The notes beneath the pieces were generated by a model. The model made no database searches, was not told the DNA's origin, and was given only the letters and a program-made list of their open reading frames with translations. Source: Streptomyces sp. NBC_00510 (lineage in GTDB: Bacteria; Actinomycetota; Actinomycetes; Streptomycetales; Streptomycetaceae). Taken from it: a DNA stretch of 64,000 nt. A program made the translations under genes and the position numbers. The stretch spans positions 124,001-188,000 of the forward strand of contig CP107851.1 of assembly GCA_036013505.1 (NCBI GenBank). Reading direction: 5' to 3'. The first letter of the stretch is position 1, and every line of letters starts with the position of its first letter. Of this stretch, positions 45,392 to 54,285 are shown piece after piece.

Positions 45392-46118
45392 TCGTTCGAA
45401 GCGGCCCCGGGCGTGTCGGCGGCCGAACGGGGATCCGGACGTTCACATCGGGCACGCGGGGTCTTCCGTTCACGGTGCTGCAGGACACTACAGGGGGTCC
45501 GGGTACGTTCCCGTGCCGCTTCCGGAACGCGCGCGACACCCGAGAGTGGCGGACGGGCCGCAGGCCGGCTCGTGGCCGGAGACTGGCCGGTACGGTGTCA
45601 CACCGGACGCCTTGGCTCTCGCCACCTGCACGAGCAACGCGTGTGGGCAGGAACAGGGCGCAGGCGGCGGTGGCTGTCCCACCGGCCCAGGAGGAGGAGC
45701 AGGCGTGAAGAGCGTCCGGCTGCGCGAGCACCAGGTCGAAGCGAACGCGCGGATCCGGCAGTGGGCGGGGTTCCCCGCACGCTCCCCCGTCCCCGACGAC
45801 GGGGCGCGGGCCACGCTGGTGTCCGCCACCGGATCGGGGAAGACCATCACCGCCGCATGGGCTGCGCTGGATCTGTTCCGGGACTGCCGGATCCTGGTCA
45901 TGGTGCCCACCCTCGACCTGCTCGTGCAGACCGCGCAGGCCTGGCGCCAAGTCGGGCACCGCGGGCCCATGGTCGGCATCTGCTCGCTGGAGGGTGACGA
46001 GCTGCTGGAGCAGCTGGAGGTGCGGACCACCACGAACCCCATCCAGCTGACGCTGTGGGCCGGTACCGGGCCCGTGGTCGTGCTCGCCACGTACGTCTCC
46101 CTGGTGGACCGGGACGAC
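45392..46118. repeat. Rearranged duplicate of the 26.4-28.5 kb locus
   Basis: Bases 45392-45428 equal 26425-26461 exactly. Directly after, 45430-46118 follows 27810-28499 with scattered differences, so the 1.35 kb between (the toxin pair, most of the RHH gene) is missing. Homology stops at 46118. Orientation is the same as in the original locus. Confidence 0.9.
45705..46118 (+). pseudogene. Helicase paralogue, N-terminal fragment
   Basis: The ribosome site and GTG start match those of the intact helicase gene (28086). The fragment encodes the first 138 residues, including VSATGSGKTITAAW (motif I) and LVMVPTLDLLVQTAQAW, and ends within LVDRDD. Beyond 46118 the frame runs into unrelated sequence. 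With no DEAH motif or second domain it cannot be a working helicase. The matching C-terminal piece could be the fragment at 34933-35437. Confidence 0.85.
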
Positions 46119-46204
46119 TCCGCACCTCATTCTGAAACGATCAGCAAGGCCCGCCCAGGCGTAGCCGGTCCGAAGCCATGCGGATCCAGCCCTCCAGGAA
46201 ATGT

Positions 46205-46216
46205 CAAGCGCGCTTG
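46205..46216. promoter_or_regulatory. 12-bp palindrome before the HTH/toxin-like operon
   Basis: CAAGCGCGCTTG is a perfect palindrome, 33 bases before the ATG at 46249 and just upstream of a TTATAG that could be a -10 box (46224-46229). It is a good candidate operator for the HTH protein encoded first in the operon. Confidence 0.45.
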
Positions 46217-46248
46217 CGTTTGCGTTATAGGTCAGGCAGGATCGTCCC

Positions 46249-46521
46249 ATGGTGACCTCACCGCGCGTGACCCGCGTCATACTGGATCTCGAGGAAACGG
46301 ACGAGCTGGACCGTCTCGCCCGCGCCGTCGAGGAGTACACCCTGGCGCTGGAGCAGGCGCGAACGGCACTGAGTGAGGCAGCGGGCAGGATCGCCGCCCG
46401 TTATGAACGCGGCGGACCGGCCGCGGTGGCCGCCCGTGTGGGCTGGTCGCGTCAGCACGTCTCCACCTTGGCTGCAGCCCACCGTCGCAACCTCAGCAGT
46501 CAAGGAAAGGACGCAGCATGA
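46249..46521 (+). CDS. HTH protein, first gene of a three-gene module
   Basis: The ATG at 46249 follows AGGA by seven bases. The 90-residue protein has a helical first half (DLEETDELDRLARAVEEYTL) and a C-terminal helix-turn-helix (AAVAARVGWSRQHVSTLAAA). It should bind DNA and may control the operon through the palindrome upstream. Its stop overlaps the next start by 4 bp (46518-46521), so the two proteins are translated together. The module order is HTH, DUF6247-like, RelE-like. Confidence 0.7.
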   Translation: MVTSPRVTRVILDLEETDELDRLARAVEEYTLALEQARTALSEAAGRIAARYERGGPAAVAARVGWSRQHVSTLAAAHRRNLSSQGKDAA

Positions 46522-46889
46522 GCACCGCATCCGAACACCCGGAGCGCCGGAGCGTGCCGCAGCCTTCCTCTACGGCCGAAGAGCTGCGAGCCGCTCTCGC
46601 CCGGATCGCGCCGGAGGCGGTGCCCACCTTCGATGCCGAGCGGGCCGCGGCCATGACCCAGGCGCGGAGTGAGGTCAGCTCCGCCCCCGTGCGGCGGTTC
46701 CTCGGCCAGTGGGCGCTGCAGGTCGCCATTGAACGCCATCCGGAACAGGCCGCCCGGCTCCGGCACCTCGAAGCCCGGGCCGCCGTCGTCGAGGACCCGG
46801 ACGAGGCCAGGACGGTCGCCGCCGAGATCGGGTGGATCCTCGACAAGGCCGCCACCGAGGCTGGGCTGCCCCGCAGCGGTCAGTCTTGA
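46518..46889 (+). CDS. DUF6247-like protein, probable antitoxin
   Basis: The 123-residue product (MSTASEHPERRSVPQPSSTA, then EELRAALARIAPEAVPTFDA and PVRRFLGQWALQVAIERHPE) resembles the DUF6247 family of actinomycetes, whose genes often stand before small RelE-like toxins. It is helical and cytosolic. It overlaps the following gene by 4 bp (46886-46889), again as a coupled pair. An antitoxin role is inferred from this position only; no experiment known to me proves it. Confidence 0.6.
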   Translation: MSTASEHPERRSVPQPSSTAEELRAALARIAPEAVPTFDAERAAAMTQARSEVSSAPVRRFLGQWALQVAIERHPEQAARLRHLEARAAVVEDPDEARTVAAEIGWILDKAATEAGLPRSGQS

Positions 46890-47167
46890 GCGGCTGGCGC
46901 TGGGAGTACGACCCGGACGCCGAGCATGTCGTCAACGGCCTGCCCGCGCGGGTCGTGGCCGAGGTCGAGCGCCTGGCCGGCGAACTCGTCGTCCTGGCCG
47001 ATGTGGGCGTCGACGTCACCGACATCGGCGACGGCCCCCGCAAGGGCGTCCCCGGCGGACTGCGCCGCATCCCCCTCCTCGCAGACGGATGGTTCTACGC
47101 CCTGCCCCTACCCCGCCTGCAACTCATCGCCGTCGTCCGCGTCATCCCCCCGTACACGGACCAATAA
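46886..47167 (+). CDS. RelE/ParE-like small toxin
   Basis: A TTG at 46886 overlaps the preceding stop as TTGA and yields 93 residues beginning LSGWRWEYDPDAEHVVNGLP. The layout, helices (ARVVAEVERLAGELVVLADV) then a strand pattern GGLRRIPLLADGWFYALPLP and IAVVRVIPP, fits the RelE/ParE fold, though the key catalytic residues of RelE are not obvious. In context it is the likely toxin of the module. If it is ParE-like, the target would be gyrase; if RelE-like, mRNA on the ribosome. Confidence 0.6.
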   Translation: MSGWRWEYDPDAEHVVNGLPARVVAEVERLAGELVVLADVGVDVTDIGDGPRKGVPGGLRRIPLLADGWFYALPLPRLQLIAVVRVIPPYTDQ

Positions 47168-47411
47168 AGGCAACGCGGCACGTCACATCCCCACGGCAAC
47201 AGACAACAGCCGGCCCCAAAATCCATGCCGCCTGCGCAGGCCGTTGACACGCGGCCCCCGGGAACATGCCATGCGGCTCGGTTCGCCTCGTCCGCACCCG
47301 CTGCAGTTTGGCAGCGGTGTACGTGTGCCCGCGGGCTGATGTGTCATCGCCGGCGCCGGGGCCTTCCCCTACCACATCCCGGCGCCCCCGGCCGCCGTGG
47401 TGGTCGCAGCG

Positions 47412-47873
47412 TTAAGGGCGCTCGTCCGCGTTACGCCGCTGGGTGGTCTTCATCGGGGGCTTGCGGATGATGTCTGAATCACCCCGCTCGCGGGGTATGT
47501 AGGAAAAGCCGTTCGCCGTGTCCGGGTCGTAGTGGACGACCGTGCCTTGTTCCTCGAGCATGACTCGCCACGATTCCAAACGCTTGGCTCTGTCCTCGTC
47601 GAGTGCCAAGCCGGCCCGCCGACGGGCCTCCACCCGCAGCATGATCACCGGATACAGCTGCCAGTGCTCCTTCTTCACCGCCCACGGAATCAGCTCGTCA
47701 TCACGCGCGATCCTGCGATCAAGCCCCCGCCTGTGCCGAAAATTCCCCCACATCGAGGACACCGTGTCGATGCCGTACTTCCGCCGGTACTCATCAATCA
47801 TGTCCTGATAGCTCCAGCCATCCTCGAACCACCGGATGACTTCCCCCTCGTCAACAATCTTCCTCTTCGGCAC
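47412..47873 (-). CDS. Phage or plasmid-like hypothetical protein, 153 aa
   Basis: A GTG at 47873 follows GGAGGGG. The product reads VPKRKIVDEGEVIRWFEDGW, then SYQDMIDEYRRKYGIDTVSS with a following RHRRGLDRR, a helix-turn-helix like start found in actinophage and element proteins, with KKEHWQLYPVIMLRVEARRR next. The C-terminus ends in an unstructured basic tail (KTTQRRNADERP). It is cytosolic and probably DNA-binding. It is convergent with the RelE-like operon. A role as element repressor or immunity factor is possible but unproven. Confidence 0.6.
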   Translation of the reverse strand: MPKRKIVDEGEVIRWFEDGWSYQDMIDEYRRKYGIDTVSSMWGNFRHRRGLDRRIARDDELIPWAVKKEHWQLYPVIMLRVEARRRAGLALDEDRAKRLESWRVMLEEQGTVVHYDPDTANGFSYIPRERGDSDIIRKPPMKTTQRRNADERP

Positions 47874-48261
47874 GAATCCCCTCCCTGAACTGCGGCAATG
47901 CAAGATACACCGCCCCCTGCAACACGCTACCCAGCTCATCGGAACCACCCGCACGCCCGAACCACCCGGATACCCGCACCGACGAACCGCCCTCCAACCA
48001 TCACACCCACCCGGGACAGAACTCGGACCTGCCGCGTGACGTTGGCAGCGCCAGGACTGCGGGCAGCTCGAGGTGAACGCGGTGATACAAGGCAGGGCTG
48101 CGACGCTCCGCGGCGCCGCGAATGACCCGCGGCCAGCATCCTGCCCGCGCGACCTCCCGCATCCGGCCTTGCCGAACAGGCGACTTGACACTGCGGCCGG
48201 CTCGACATGGCCGTGGTCGCCGGACAGGCTCTGTCCTCGCGGCCGCTCCGGCCAGGTCGTT
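47874..48261. other. 388-bp stretch, no gene seen
   Basis: The upstream part carries the ribosome site of the 47873 gene. Nothing else could be supported on either strand. Confidence 0.4.
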
Positions 48262-49044
48262 TCAGGCGTGGCCGAGGAGTTCCTCGCGCCGGGCCAGCGC
48301 CCACGCGCGCTCTTCCTCGATGTCCGGGATGAAGTTCTGCCGCAGGAATGCCGCCCAGGGGTCCGAGCCGCGCAGGCCGAGGCGCGCTATCCGCTCGGTC
48401 TCCTCGCGCTGCAACCGCGCCAGCGCGTCCAGCACGTCGGCTGGGTCCGCGCCGTAGGCGTCGCACAGTAGCCGCAGCCGCCGCGTCAACGGCGCGCCGG
48501 CTGCGCCGTAGCCGACCCTGCGCTGACGATCGGGAAGTCGCAGGGGCACGCTGTACCAGGCCAGCTGCGCGAGGTCGTCCAGCGCCTCACCGGGGATGGC
48601 CAGGTCCCAGTCGATAACCCCCACCAGGCGGTCGTCCGCCCACACCGAGTTCCAGCTGGTGAGATCGCCGTGGCGCATGATCAGGCCAGGACGCCAGCGC
48701 GCATCCGGATCGCACCAGACAGCCTGCGACGAGGGCCGGAAATCGCGTACAGCCTCGTGGTAGTCGCGCAGCCATCGACCGAGCGCACTGACGCCCTCGT
48801 CCGCGAGAAGCGCCCGCGGCCACGGGTACAGCCCGACCTCGCCACGCAGCAGCGACACCACCTCGTGACCGTCCACAGGACCGTCACCCAGGGCGCGCGG
48901 CGCACCAGCGAAACCCACCTGCTCCAAGTGGCGCAGCAGTTCCCGCACCGCAGGAGTCCACACCCGCCAGGGCCTGAGGATGGTCTCGCCCACACGACGC
49001 ACCCTCGACAGGCCCCCACGCATTGATTCACCGTCCTGGATCAC
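48262..49044 (-). CDS. Aminoglycoside-phosphotransferase-fold kinase
   Basis: The 260-residue protein shows the catalytic core of the APH family: IMRHGDLTSWNSVW (HGD at 125-127) and GVIDWDLAIPGEALDDLAQL (metal-binding DWD at 145-147). The N-terminal lobe is short, starting TILRPWRVWTPAVRELLRHL. Relatives are seldom true resistance enzymes, and many phosphorylate unknown small molecules. The GTG at 49044 follows AGGA by seven bases; an ATG lies seven codons later. There is no partner gene. It could be a drug-modifying enzyme, but nothing in the sequence shows a substrate. Confidence 0.8.
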   Translation of the reverse strand: MIQDGESMRGGLSRVRRVGETILRPWRVWTPAVRELLRHLEQVGFAGAPRALGDGPVDGHEVVSLLRGEVGLYPWPRALLADEGVSALGRWLRDYHEAVRDFRPSSQAVWCDPDARWRPGLIMRHGDLTSWNSVWADDRLVGVIDWDLAIPGEALDDLAQLAWYSVPLRLPDRQRRVGYGAAGAPLTRRLRLLCDAYGADPADVLDALARLQREETERIARLGLRGSDPWAAFLRQNFIPDIEEERAWALARREELLGHA

Positions 49045-49329
49045 GGCGGAATCCTAATTAGCGGCGGAATTCTGGGCCCGGGCGCCCTACCGTTCCGGCC
49101 AGCTGCGGGCGCGGAAACCCGGGCTGAGTCGAGTAGTTGGCCGCCCGGCAGGCCACCCAACGGCCCCGTCCCACGCTCCAGGGCGCAGGACGGGGCCCCT
49201 GCTCTACTGCTCGGAACCGCCGGCAACCGCCACGCGCCCGCGGCCCGCGAGGTGCGCTCCCGGCCCCCAGAGCTGCATCTGCTTCTGGACAGAAGCCAGC
49301 GCGCGGCCGAGCAGCCCCTGGTGCCTCCG

Positions 49330-49783
49330 CTACCGAGCTGAGCCCGTCCCCGGCAACGCAGCGGCCCGGCCACCCACGGGCGGCCAGGCCGCTGATCTCC
49401 GGCGGGAATGGTGCGGACCGATCCGCTGTAGGCCTCGAAGTCCTCGTCGCTCTCGCACTCGTCCCTGGTCAGGACCGCCACGGCCAGCAGTGCGTGCTCG
49501 TGTTCCCGCATGGTGAGGCGGTCGGCGAGGAGATGACGCTCAGATCCTCGTCCGCTGATACGGCGGCGATCACGTCATCGGCTGTGGCATCAACCCAGAC
49601 CGGATCGTCGACGATGTGAACATGGGGCTCGTAGTCACCGTCGCCCCACGGCCTCAACGACTCCGCGCACACGGCTCGCCAGACAGTCTCGTCGCTGAAG
49701 TCGGTTCTGATGATCACCGCGGCAAACTCACTGCGGCCGGTGACAATGGGAAGCACTTCGGGTTCCGATCTGTTATGTGACAC
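49330..49783 (-). pseudogene. DUF6924-like gene, frameshifted and cut at the 3' end
   Basis: The first frame encodes VLPIVTGRSEFAAVIIRTDF, then VHIVDDPVWVDATADDVIAA, which resembles the DUF6924 family. Near 49532 one base has been lost: the frame goes to SSPTASPCG, while the other frame continues FLADRLTMREHEHALLAVAV and LTRDECESDEDFEAYSGSVR, as the family should. After IPAG the likeness ends, so the last part of the gene is gone. It is tightly next to the monooxygenase gene end. Confidence 0.6.
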
Positions 49784-51013
49784 CTACGGCTTGGCTGACG
49801 AGGTGATCGGCGATCCGGCCGGGGCTGCGGAGTCCGGCGCCTCCGCGTAGTCGGGCAGCTCGATGCCGTTGATCGCGCGCCCGACCAGGTCGGTGAACCA
49901 TTCGCCGGCGAAATCGGGGCGCGGCTCGGCGTCGGGCCCGGGGACGTCGCGGCTGCGGGCGTTCAATCGGCCGATCTCCTGGTTGGCCTCGACGAACGAG
50001 CGCATCCGGGCTTCGTAGCGGGTGAACCCGGTGTCGGGGTCCCACTCGGCGGCGGCCAGCTCTCCGGCCAGCAGGTAGGCGCCGACCAGTGCCAGCCCGG
50101 TGCCCTGCCCGGACATCGGCGACGAGCTGAACGCCGCGTCCCCGAGAAGCCCCACCCGTCCGCTCGACCAGCGGTCCATCACCACCTGGGCGACCTGGTC
50201 GAGGTAGAAGTCCGGGGTGTCGTCCAGGTGCGCGAGGATGTCCGGGGCCAGCCAGCCCAGGCCCGCCATCCGCTCACGCAGCAGGCGCTTTTGGGCCGCG
50301 ACGTCACGGTGGTCGACGTCGAAGTCAGCCGAGGCGAGGTAGAACATGGCCATCGCCCGGGTGGCGTCCTGGATGGGGCGCAGAAGGGCTGAACGCCCGG
50401 ACTTCTGGTCCTGGTACTCGAGCAGCCAGCGGTCCAGCCCGAACTCGTTGGGCACACTGTAGAAGGCCAGCACGTGCCCGAGGTGGCGGAGGAACCGCTC
50501 ATGCGGCCCGAAGACCATCGCCCGCAGCTCCGAGTGCAGCCCGTCGGCCCCGACCACCAGGTCGAAGCGCCGCCGGTCCCCGCCCGCGAAGACCACGTCG
50601 ACCCCATCCGCGTCCTGGGCGAGCTCGGCAATTCGGTCGCCGAAGATGTACTCGACGCCGTCGCGGGTGTCGTCGTAGAGCACCTGGGACAGGTCCCCGC
50701 GCAGGATCTCGATGTCCGCGATGAACCCGTCGCCACCGTCGTCATCCGCGCGGAAGGTCTCCAGCACCCGCCCGTCCGTGTCCACGGTGTGCGCGCCAGC
50801 GGTATCGGTGCACGCCGCGCGGACCACCGCGTCCAGCCCCATGCCCCCGATGACCTCCCTGGCGACCCCGCGCGCGTCCACCGCCTGCCCGCCGGGACGC
50901 AGCTCGCAAGCCCGCTCCACCACGGTCACCTCGGCCCCCCGCCGGCGCAGCCAGTGGGCCAGCGCGGGTCCCGCGATGCTCGCCCCCGCCACCAACACCC
51001 TGTGAACGTTCAC
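49784..51013 (-). CDS. FAD-dependent monooxygenase, class A type
   Basis: The 409-residue enzyme should hydroxylate an aromatic or polyketide-like substrate with NAD(P)H and oxygen. The N-terminal dinucleotide-binding motif is LVAGASIAGPALAHWLRRRG, the second FAD site is LVVGADGLHSELR and the C-terminal GD motif is VGLLGDAAFSSSPMSGQGTG. The GTG at 51013 gives the standard N-terminus (VNVHRVLVAG); an ATG at 51085 with a good GGGAG site would add 24 residues. It is divergent from the DauR-like operon, and the CTTTAG/CTAAAG repeat lies between. TetX-like drug inactivation is possible but the substrate is unknown. Confidence 0.85.
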   Translation of the reverse strand: MNVHRVLVAGASIAGPALAHWLRRRGAEVTVVERACELRPGGQAVDARGVAREVIGGMGLDAVVRAACTDTAGAHTVDTDGRVLETFRADDDGGDGFIADIEILRGDLSQVLYDDTRDGVEYIFGDRIAELAQDADGVDVVFAGGDRRRFDLVVGADGLHSELRAMVFGPHERFLRHLGHVLAFYSVPNEFGLDRWLLEYQDQKSGRSALLRPIQDATRAMAMFYLASADFDVDHRDVAAQKRLLRERMAGLGWLAPDILAHLDDTPDFYLDQVAQVVMDRWSSGRVGLLGDAAFSSSPMSGQGTGLALVGAYLLAGELAAAEWDPDTGFTRYEARMRSFVEANQEIGRLNARSRDVPGPDAEPRPDFAGEWFTDLVGRAINGIELPDYAEAPDSAAPAGSPITSSAKP

Positions 51014-51343
51014 CCGCGTCCCCTGTTCACCCGTCCGGATTGCGCGCTCCTGCTCGAAGTCGTCGACGCCCAACACTGCCTCCATGTGCTTTCTCCCGCG
51101 CTGGAACGTTCCCAGCACGGGCCCACCACTGTCGGTGGATCCAGGGCATGGACCGCGGGTCCGCACAAAACTCATCGGTACGGACGGGGTCTGTACGGCA
51201 CCAAAGCGCCCGTTCCCGACTATGAGCCGCACCCTGAGCTTGGGTATCACCGGCCCCTGCGGCCTCTCTAAGGAGCCCAGTCTGCTCGTGCATGCCCAGG
51301 TGCGATCGCTCTCATCAGCGGCGTTGGCGCGGCTCGGAGAATG

Positions 51344-51364
51344 CTTTAGCATCATTGTCTAAAG
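51344..51364. promoter_or_regulatory. Inverted repeat in the divergent promoter region
   Basis: CTTTAG (51344-51349) and CTAAAG (51359-51364) are perfect arms around nine bases, in a strikingly AT-rich spot 32 bp before the regulator start. It is a likely operator for the DauR-like protein and may also govern the divergent monooxygenase gene. Confidence 0.5.
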
Positions 51365-51395
51365 ATGGAATTTGAGTCCAGGATGGAGGCAGGCC

Positions 51396-52046
51396 GTGGA
51401 GCATCCCGTGGCCGTCGCTGCGGTCGAGGGCGATGAGCACCTTGTCCGCGAGGCGGAGAAGATCGCTGTGGCGTTGGGCCGCATGTTTCCCGGGCTGTGT
51501 GAGGTGGTGCTGCACGACCTGCGGGACCCCCAGCAGGCGATTCGGGTGATCGAGAACAACCTTTCCGGCCGGGAGGTCGGGGATTCGGCCACGGAGCTGG
51601 GCCTGGCGCGCATCGCGGATCCGCAGTACCCGAGCGTGATCCAGAACTACCCCAACCAGTTTCCCGACGGTCGGCCGGTGAAGAGCACGTCGATCGGCAT
51701 CAAGAACGCCGCGGGCCAGTACATCGCGGCCCTGTGCCTGAACCTTGACGTGTCCGTCCTGTCGCCGGTGACGCTGGCGTTGTCGAACCTCGTGGCCACC
51801 GATGTCGAGCACCGCGAGCACCCGCTGGAGAATTTGCGGGACCGCAACGTGCGCGAGCTGCGCCGAACTGTGGAGGCGCTGGCCGCGGAGCGCGGTGCCA
51901 CCCCCCGGTCGCTGAGTCGGGACGACAAGAAGGCGCTCGTGCGGCAGCTGCAGGGCGAGGGCTACTTCGAGGGGCGCGACGCCGCCCAGACCATCGCGGA
52001 CCTGCTGGGCGTGTCCCGGGCCACGGTCTACAACTACGCCAAGTAA
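51396..52046 (+). CDS. DauR/YheO-like regulator with PAS-like and HTH domains
   Basis: The GTG at 51396 follows GGAGG by six bases and gives 216 residues. Residues 12-130 form the YheO-like (PAS-fold) domain (HDLRDPQQAIRVIENNLSGR, SIGIKNAAGQYIAALCLNLD). The C-terminus holds a DauR-type helix-turn-helix (FEGRDAAQTIADLLGVSRAT, then VYNYAK). In Pseudomonas DauR controls D-arginine catabolism. Here it opens an operon for D-amino-acid use, with ornithine-cyclodeaminase-like and D-amino-acid-lyase-like enzymes following at gaps of 10 and -4 bp, so it is very probably their local regulator. Confidence 0.85.
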   Translation: MEHPVAVAAVEGDEHLVREAEKIAVALGRMFPGLCEVVLHDLRDPQQAIRVIENNLSGREVGDSATELGLARIADPQYPSVIQNYPNQFPDGRPVKSTSIGIKNAAGQYIAALCLNLDVSVLSPVTLALSNLVATDVEHREHPLENLRDRNVRELRRTVEALAAERGATPRSLSRDDKKALVRQLQGEGYFEGRDAAQTIADLLGVSRATVYNYAK

Positions 52047-52056
52047 AGGGCAGTAC

Positions 52057-53064
52057 ATGACCGACACCGGACCGGCCGCACACACCGCACCTGCTTCTCC
52101 GCCCAGTTCCGGCCCGCCGTCGGACACAGGCCGTGGCCTGCTGTTCATCCCGGAGGAACAGACGGCTGCGCTCGTGGACGAGGAACTGGCTCTGGAAGCG
52201 GCACGCGCGGCCTTCGCCGCGACGGTGCAAGGCGTGGTCTTCCCTTCCCTGGCCGTGCACGGCTCCGATCCGCGCAACCGGTTCACGCTCAAGCCGTCCG
52301 CGTCCGCGACGCATGCCGGGGTGAAGATCGGCACCTACTGGCCGGACAACCTGAGACGTGGGCTCCCACGTCACCACTCCACTTTGCTGCTGCTCGACCA
52401 GAGGATCGGCCGGATCGCCGCCGCCCTGGAACTCGGTGCCGCGAACGCCTACCGGACCGCCGCGGCCGACGCGCTCGCCGTCGATCTGCTCGCCCCCACC
52501 GGCGCCGCCACCCTTGCGGTCTTCGGCACCGGCCATCAGGCTGCCTATGAGGCGCGGGCCGTCGCCCGGGTCCGGCCGATCGGCGAGATCCTGATCGTGG
52601 GACGCGACAAGGCCCGCGCAGCGACCGCGGCTGCCGCACTCACCGCGCAGGGACACACAGCACGTGCGGCCGGTGCCGAGGAAGCCTGCGCGAGCGCCGA
52701 CGTGATCGTCACCGCCACCACCGCACGGGCCGAAGACCCTCCCCTGTTCGAGGCCGAGTGGGTCCGCCCCGGCACGCACCTGTCCTGCATGGGCGCCGAC
52801 GCCCCCGGAAAGCGGGAGCTGCCCCCCGCCCTGTTCGCCCACGCCCGGGTCTTCTGCGACCTGCCCGAACAGGCACGCCGCATGGGCGAAAGCCAGCACG
52901 CACCCGAGGACACCGTCCTCATCCCCCTCGGCGAAGTCCTCACCCAGCGCGCCCAAGGACGCACCGACCACCGTGACATCACAGTCTTCGACAGTTCCGG
53001 GATCGGGCTGCAAGACCTCTACCTGGCTCTGGCCCTCCTGAAGAAGATGGACATCTCCCTGTGA
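52057..53064 (+). CDS. Ornithine cyclodeaminase / mu-crystallin family enzyme
   Basis: A 335-residue NAD(P)-dependent enzyme. The Rossmann motif is LAVFGTGHQAAYEARAVARV, and RFTLKPSASATHAGVKIGTY near residue 75 matches the substrate-binding strand of the family. Members convert ornithine to proline or reduce ketimines and imino acids to amino acids. In this operon it would handle the keto or imino product of D-amino-acid breakdown. It starts 10 bp after the regulator and overlaps the next gene by 4 bp. Whether it is a cyclodeaminase or a ketimine reductase cannot be told by eye. Confidence 0.85.
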   Translation: MTDTGPAAHTAPASPPSSGPPSDTGRGLLFIPEEQTAALVDEELALEAARAAFAATVQGVVFPSLAVHGSDPRNRFTLKPSASATHAGVKIGTYWPDNLRRGLPRHHSTLLLLDQRIGRIAAALELGAANAYRTAAADALAVDLLAPTGAATLAVFGTGHQAAYEARAVARVRPIGEILIVGRDKARAATAAAALTAQGHTARAAGAEEACASADVIVTATTARAEDPPLFEAEWVRPGTHLSCMGADAPGKRELPPALFAHARVFCDLPEQARRMGESQHAPEDTVLIPLGEVLTQRAQGRTDHRDITVFDSSGIGLQDLYLALALLKKMDISL

Positions 53065-54227
53065 CCACCACCCCCGCCCCCGCCGCACAGACCCTGATGG
53101 ATCCGGACACCCCGTTCGCCGTTGTCGACGTGCACAAGAGCCTGCGCAACATCGAACGCCTGCGGGCCAGGGCCGGCCGGCTCGGGGTCACCCTGCGCCC
53201 GCACATGAAGACAGCCAAGAGCCTCGACGTCGCCGCGCTTCTGAACGACGGCGACACGTGTCCCATCACCGTCTCCACTCTCGCCGAGGCCGAGGCGTTC
53301 GCCGACGGCGGCTACACCGACATCACCTACGCCGTCGGCATCGATCCCCACAAGCTCCCCCGCGTCATCGCTCTCCTGCGGCGCGGCGTGACCGTGCGAG
53401 TCCTGCTGGACAGCATCGAGCAGGCCGTCTTCGTCGCGGAAGCCTCCGGCCAGGCCGGCCTGCCCATCCCGGCCCAGATCGAGATCGACTGCGACGGCCA
53501 CCGCGGTGGTCTCAAGCCCGACGACCCCGCCCTCACCGAGACCGGCCGCATCCTGCACGACGCGGCCTGCCTCGACGGCGTGCTCACCCACGCAGGCGAG
53601 TCGTACTTCGCCTACAGCGCCGAAGAACAGCGCCTGGCCGCACAGAACGAACATGACACCGCGGTTGCCGCAGCCGAACGTCTCCGTGCGGCCGGTATAC
53701 CCGTGGCCTGCGTCAGCGTCGGCTCCACCCCCACCGCGCACGCGGCCGAGGACCTCACTGGGGTCACCGAACTACGGGCCGGTAACTACATGTTCTTCGA
53801 TCTGGTGATGGCCGGCCTCGACGTCTGCCAGGTGCAGGACCTCGCCCTGTCGGTGGTCGTCACCGTCATCGGCCACCGCCCCGAGTACGGGTGGATCGTC
53901 ACCGACGGCGGCTGGATGGCCATGTCCCGCGACCGCGGCACCGCCGCCCAGGCCCAGGACCAGGGCTACGGTCTGGTCACCGACATGGCCGGCCACCTCA
54001 TCCCGAACCTGGTCATGACGGCCGCGAGCCAGGAACATGGCACCCTCACCGCCCGCGACGGCACCGACTTGCCCGACCTGCCGGTCGGCACCCGGCTGCG
54101 CATCCTGCCCAACCACGCCTGCGCCACCGCCGCCCAGCACCACGGCTACCACGTCGTCGACAGCAGCAAGGGCAGGGAGCCCGCCCCGGTGATCCAAGCG
54201 CGCTGGCCCCGCATCACCGGCTGGTGA
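53061..54227 (+). CDS. PLP-dependent D-amino-acid lyase or dehydratase (DSD1/D-threonine aldolase type)
   Basis: The 388-residue enzyme has the alanine-racemase-like barrel of the DSD1/D-threonine aldolase group. The PLP lysine is K50 in LRPHMKTAKSLD; the C-terminal metal site PNHACATAAQHHGYHVVD provides the His and Cys ligands of this group. It should release ammonia (dehydratase) or cleave (aldolase) a D-beta-hydroxy amino acid such as D-serine, D-threonine or D-hydroxyaspartate. It is translated in overlap (GTGA) with the upstream enzyme. It closes the operon and is followed by a decayed Ppx gene and a strong hairpin. Confidence 0.85.
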   Translation: MTTTPAPAAQTLMDPDTPFAVVDVHKSLRNIERLRARAGRLGVTLRPHMKTAKSLDVAALLNDGDTCPITVSTLAEAEAFADGGYTDITYAVGIDPHKLPRVIALLRRGVTVRVLLDSIEQAVFVAEASGQAGLPIPAQIEIDCDGHRGGLKPDDPALTETGRILHDAACLDGVLTHAGESYFAYSAEEQRLAAQNEHDTAVAAAERLRAAGIPVACVSVGSTPTAHAAEDLTGVTELRAGNYMFFDLVMAGLDVCQVQDLALSVVVTVIGHRPEYGWIVTDGGWMAMSRDRGTAAQAQDQGYGLVTDMAGHLIPNLVMTAASQEHGTLTARDGTDLPDLPVGTRLRILPNHACATAAQHHGYHVVDSSKGREPAPVIQARWPRITGW

Positions 54228-54285
54228 CCTGCCCCGGGCAAGGGGGGCGAACCATCCACGCGGTGAGGTAGGTGAAGGCGGCCCC

